Below, piece after piece: positions 11,796 through 12,103 of a stretch of DNA of 12,103 nucleotides (position 1 is its first letter; each line of letters begins with the position of its first letter). The stretch spans positions 1 through 12,103 of the forward strand of contig CAYMUP010000029.1 in NCBI GenBank assembly GCA_964393815.1, in the 5' to 3' direction. The DNA comes from JAGXIT01 sp964393815. GTDB taxonomy: Bacteria; Patescibacteriota; Saccharimonadia; Saccharimonadales; UBA4665. The notes below the pieces were generated by a model. That model saw only the letters and a list, made by a program, of their open reading frames with translations. It ran no database searches and was not told where the DNA came from. Made by a program: the position numbers and the translations under genes.

Positions 11796-12103
11796 AAAAG
11801 CTCTTTGAAACGGGCTTGCTCGGTCAAAATGCGCTCCAGATGGGCTTCTGCATCGGTGAGCTGCGCGCGAGTTTGATCTACGATGTGCTTGGGTGCGCTC
11901 TCCACGTAAGATTTGTTTGCCAGGCGGGCTTTATACTGGGAAATTTGCTTGTCGGCAACAGCTTGATCGTCAACGAGTTTATCAAAGTAGTTTTCGGCAA
12001 CGACGTGGTCGATGTCGAGCCAGCATGGACGAGTGGTGGTAGTTATACGAAGCCCCGTGCCATCACTGACCTCTCTGACCTCTGCGAGGCCGCTCAGGCT
12101 CGC
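11792..12103 (-). CDS. valS: valine-tRNA ligase, C-terminal 103 residues (partial)
   Basis: The minus-strand frame from the window end to TAG at 11794-11792 encodes the C-terminal arm of valyl-tRNA synthetase, which charges tRNA-Val in the cytoplasm. Its coiled coil is recognisable from QISQYKARLANKSYVESAP and KHIVDQTRAQLTDAEAHLER, which match the ValS pattern of 'rLaN..fv..AP..vv...r..L'. Before it, SDGTGLRITTTRPCWLDID belongs to the preceding domain. The catalytic, editing and anticodon domains lie beyond the window. The last base pairs overlap the convergent glutamate-kinase gene by four nucleotides. Confidence 0.85.
   Translation of the reverse strand, partial: ASLSGLAEVREVSDGTGLRITTTTRPCWLDIDHVVAENYFDKLVDDQAVADKQISQYKARLANKSYVESAPKHIVDQTRAQLTDAEAHLERILTEQARFKELF

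Overview
The window looks like a chromosomal segment of a CPR/Patescibacteria genome, most likely Candidatus Saccharibacteria (TM7). This is inferred from the style of the gene set: many lineage-restricted membrane and surface proteins, a sortase-type wall-anchored protein, a putative glycosyl-hydrolase-like surface protein with Ig-like repeats, serine tRNAs with encoded CCA, and compact gene ends. No rRNA or phylogenetic marker allows a firm call. The genes read cleanly with the standard code. All twelve visible stops are TAG (7) or TAA (5), none TGA.

Layout. 1-516 (minus): a serine tRNA cluster. A near-consensus promoter (488-516) drives a tRNA-Ser 5' half with no 3' half (427-460), a hairpin-rich spacer, an intact tRNA-Ser(UGA) and the 5' part of tRNA-Ser(GCU), which runs off the window. 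648-1968 (plus): a Pro-rich two-TM protein and a Ser/Thr-rich wall-anchored protein with a LANTG sorting signal, closed by a terminator. 1983-2588 (minus): a four-TM protein and a 25-codon small ORF followed by three stem-loops. 2880-3040 (minus): tRNA-Ser(CGA) with promoter and terminator. 3106-4437 (plus): an unrecognised 443-aa protein. 4451-4540 holds pieces of tRNA sequence. 4603-4744 (minus): tRNA-Arg(GCG) with terminator and promoter. 4887-5930 (plus): an alpha/beta-hydrolase-like protein, convergent with a ~1120-aa membrane-tethered surface protein (9289-5927, minus). 9396-9978 (plus): a HIT protein and a 58-aa membrane protein, probably one operon. 10035-10892 (plus): an XRE-HAD fusion. 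11037-11795 (plus): a PUA-less glutamate 5-kinase. 11792-12103 (minus): the 3' end of valS.

Regulation as read from sequence. Promoters fall into two sorts: those with a recognisable -35, and those with a TGn extended -10 and weak or no -35. Four genes (648, 3106, 9396, 10035) have the -10 hexamer ending exactly 8 nt before the A of ATG and no Shine-Dalgarno, so they are probably leaderless. Most of the others have clear Shine-Dalgarno sites. Two convergent gene pairs end with interlocked stops in the same CTAA tetranucleotide.

The genes do not form one pathway. The clearest themes are cell-surface proteins (1429, 9289 and perhaps 4887) and tRNA genes surrounded by tRNA-derived fragments. 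I found no CRISPR array, transposase, phage gene or complete mobile element.
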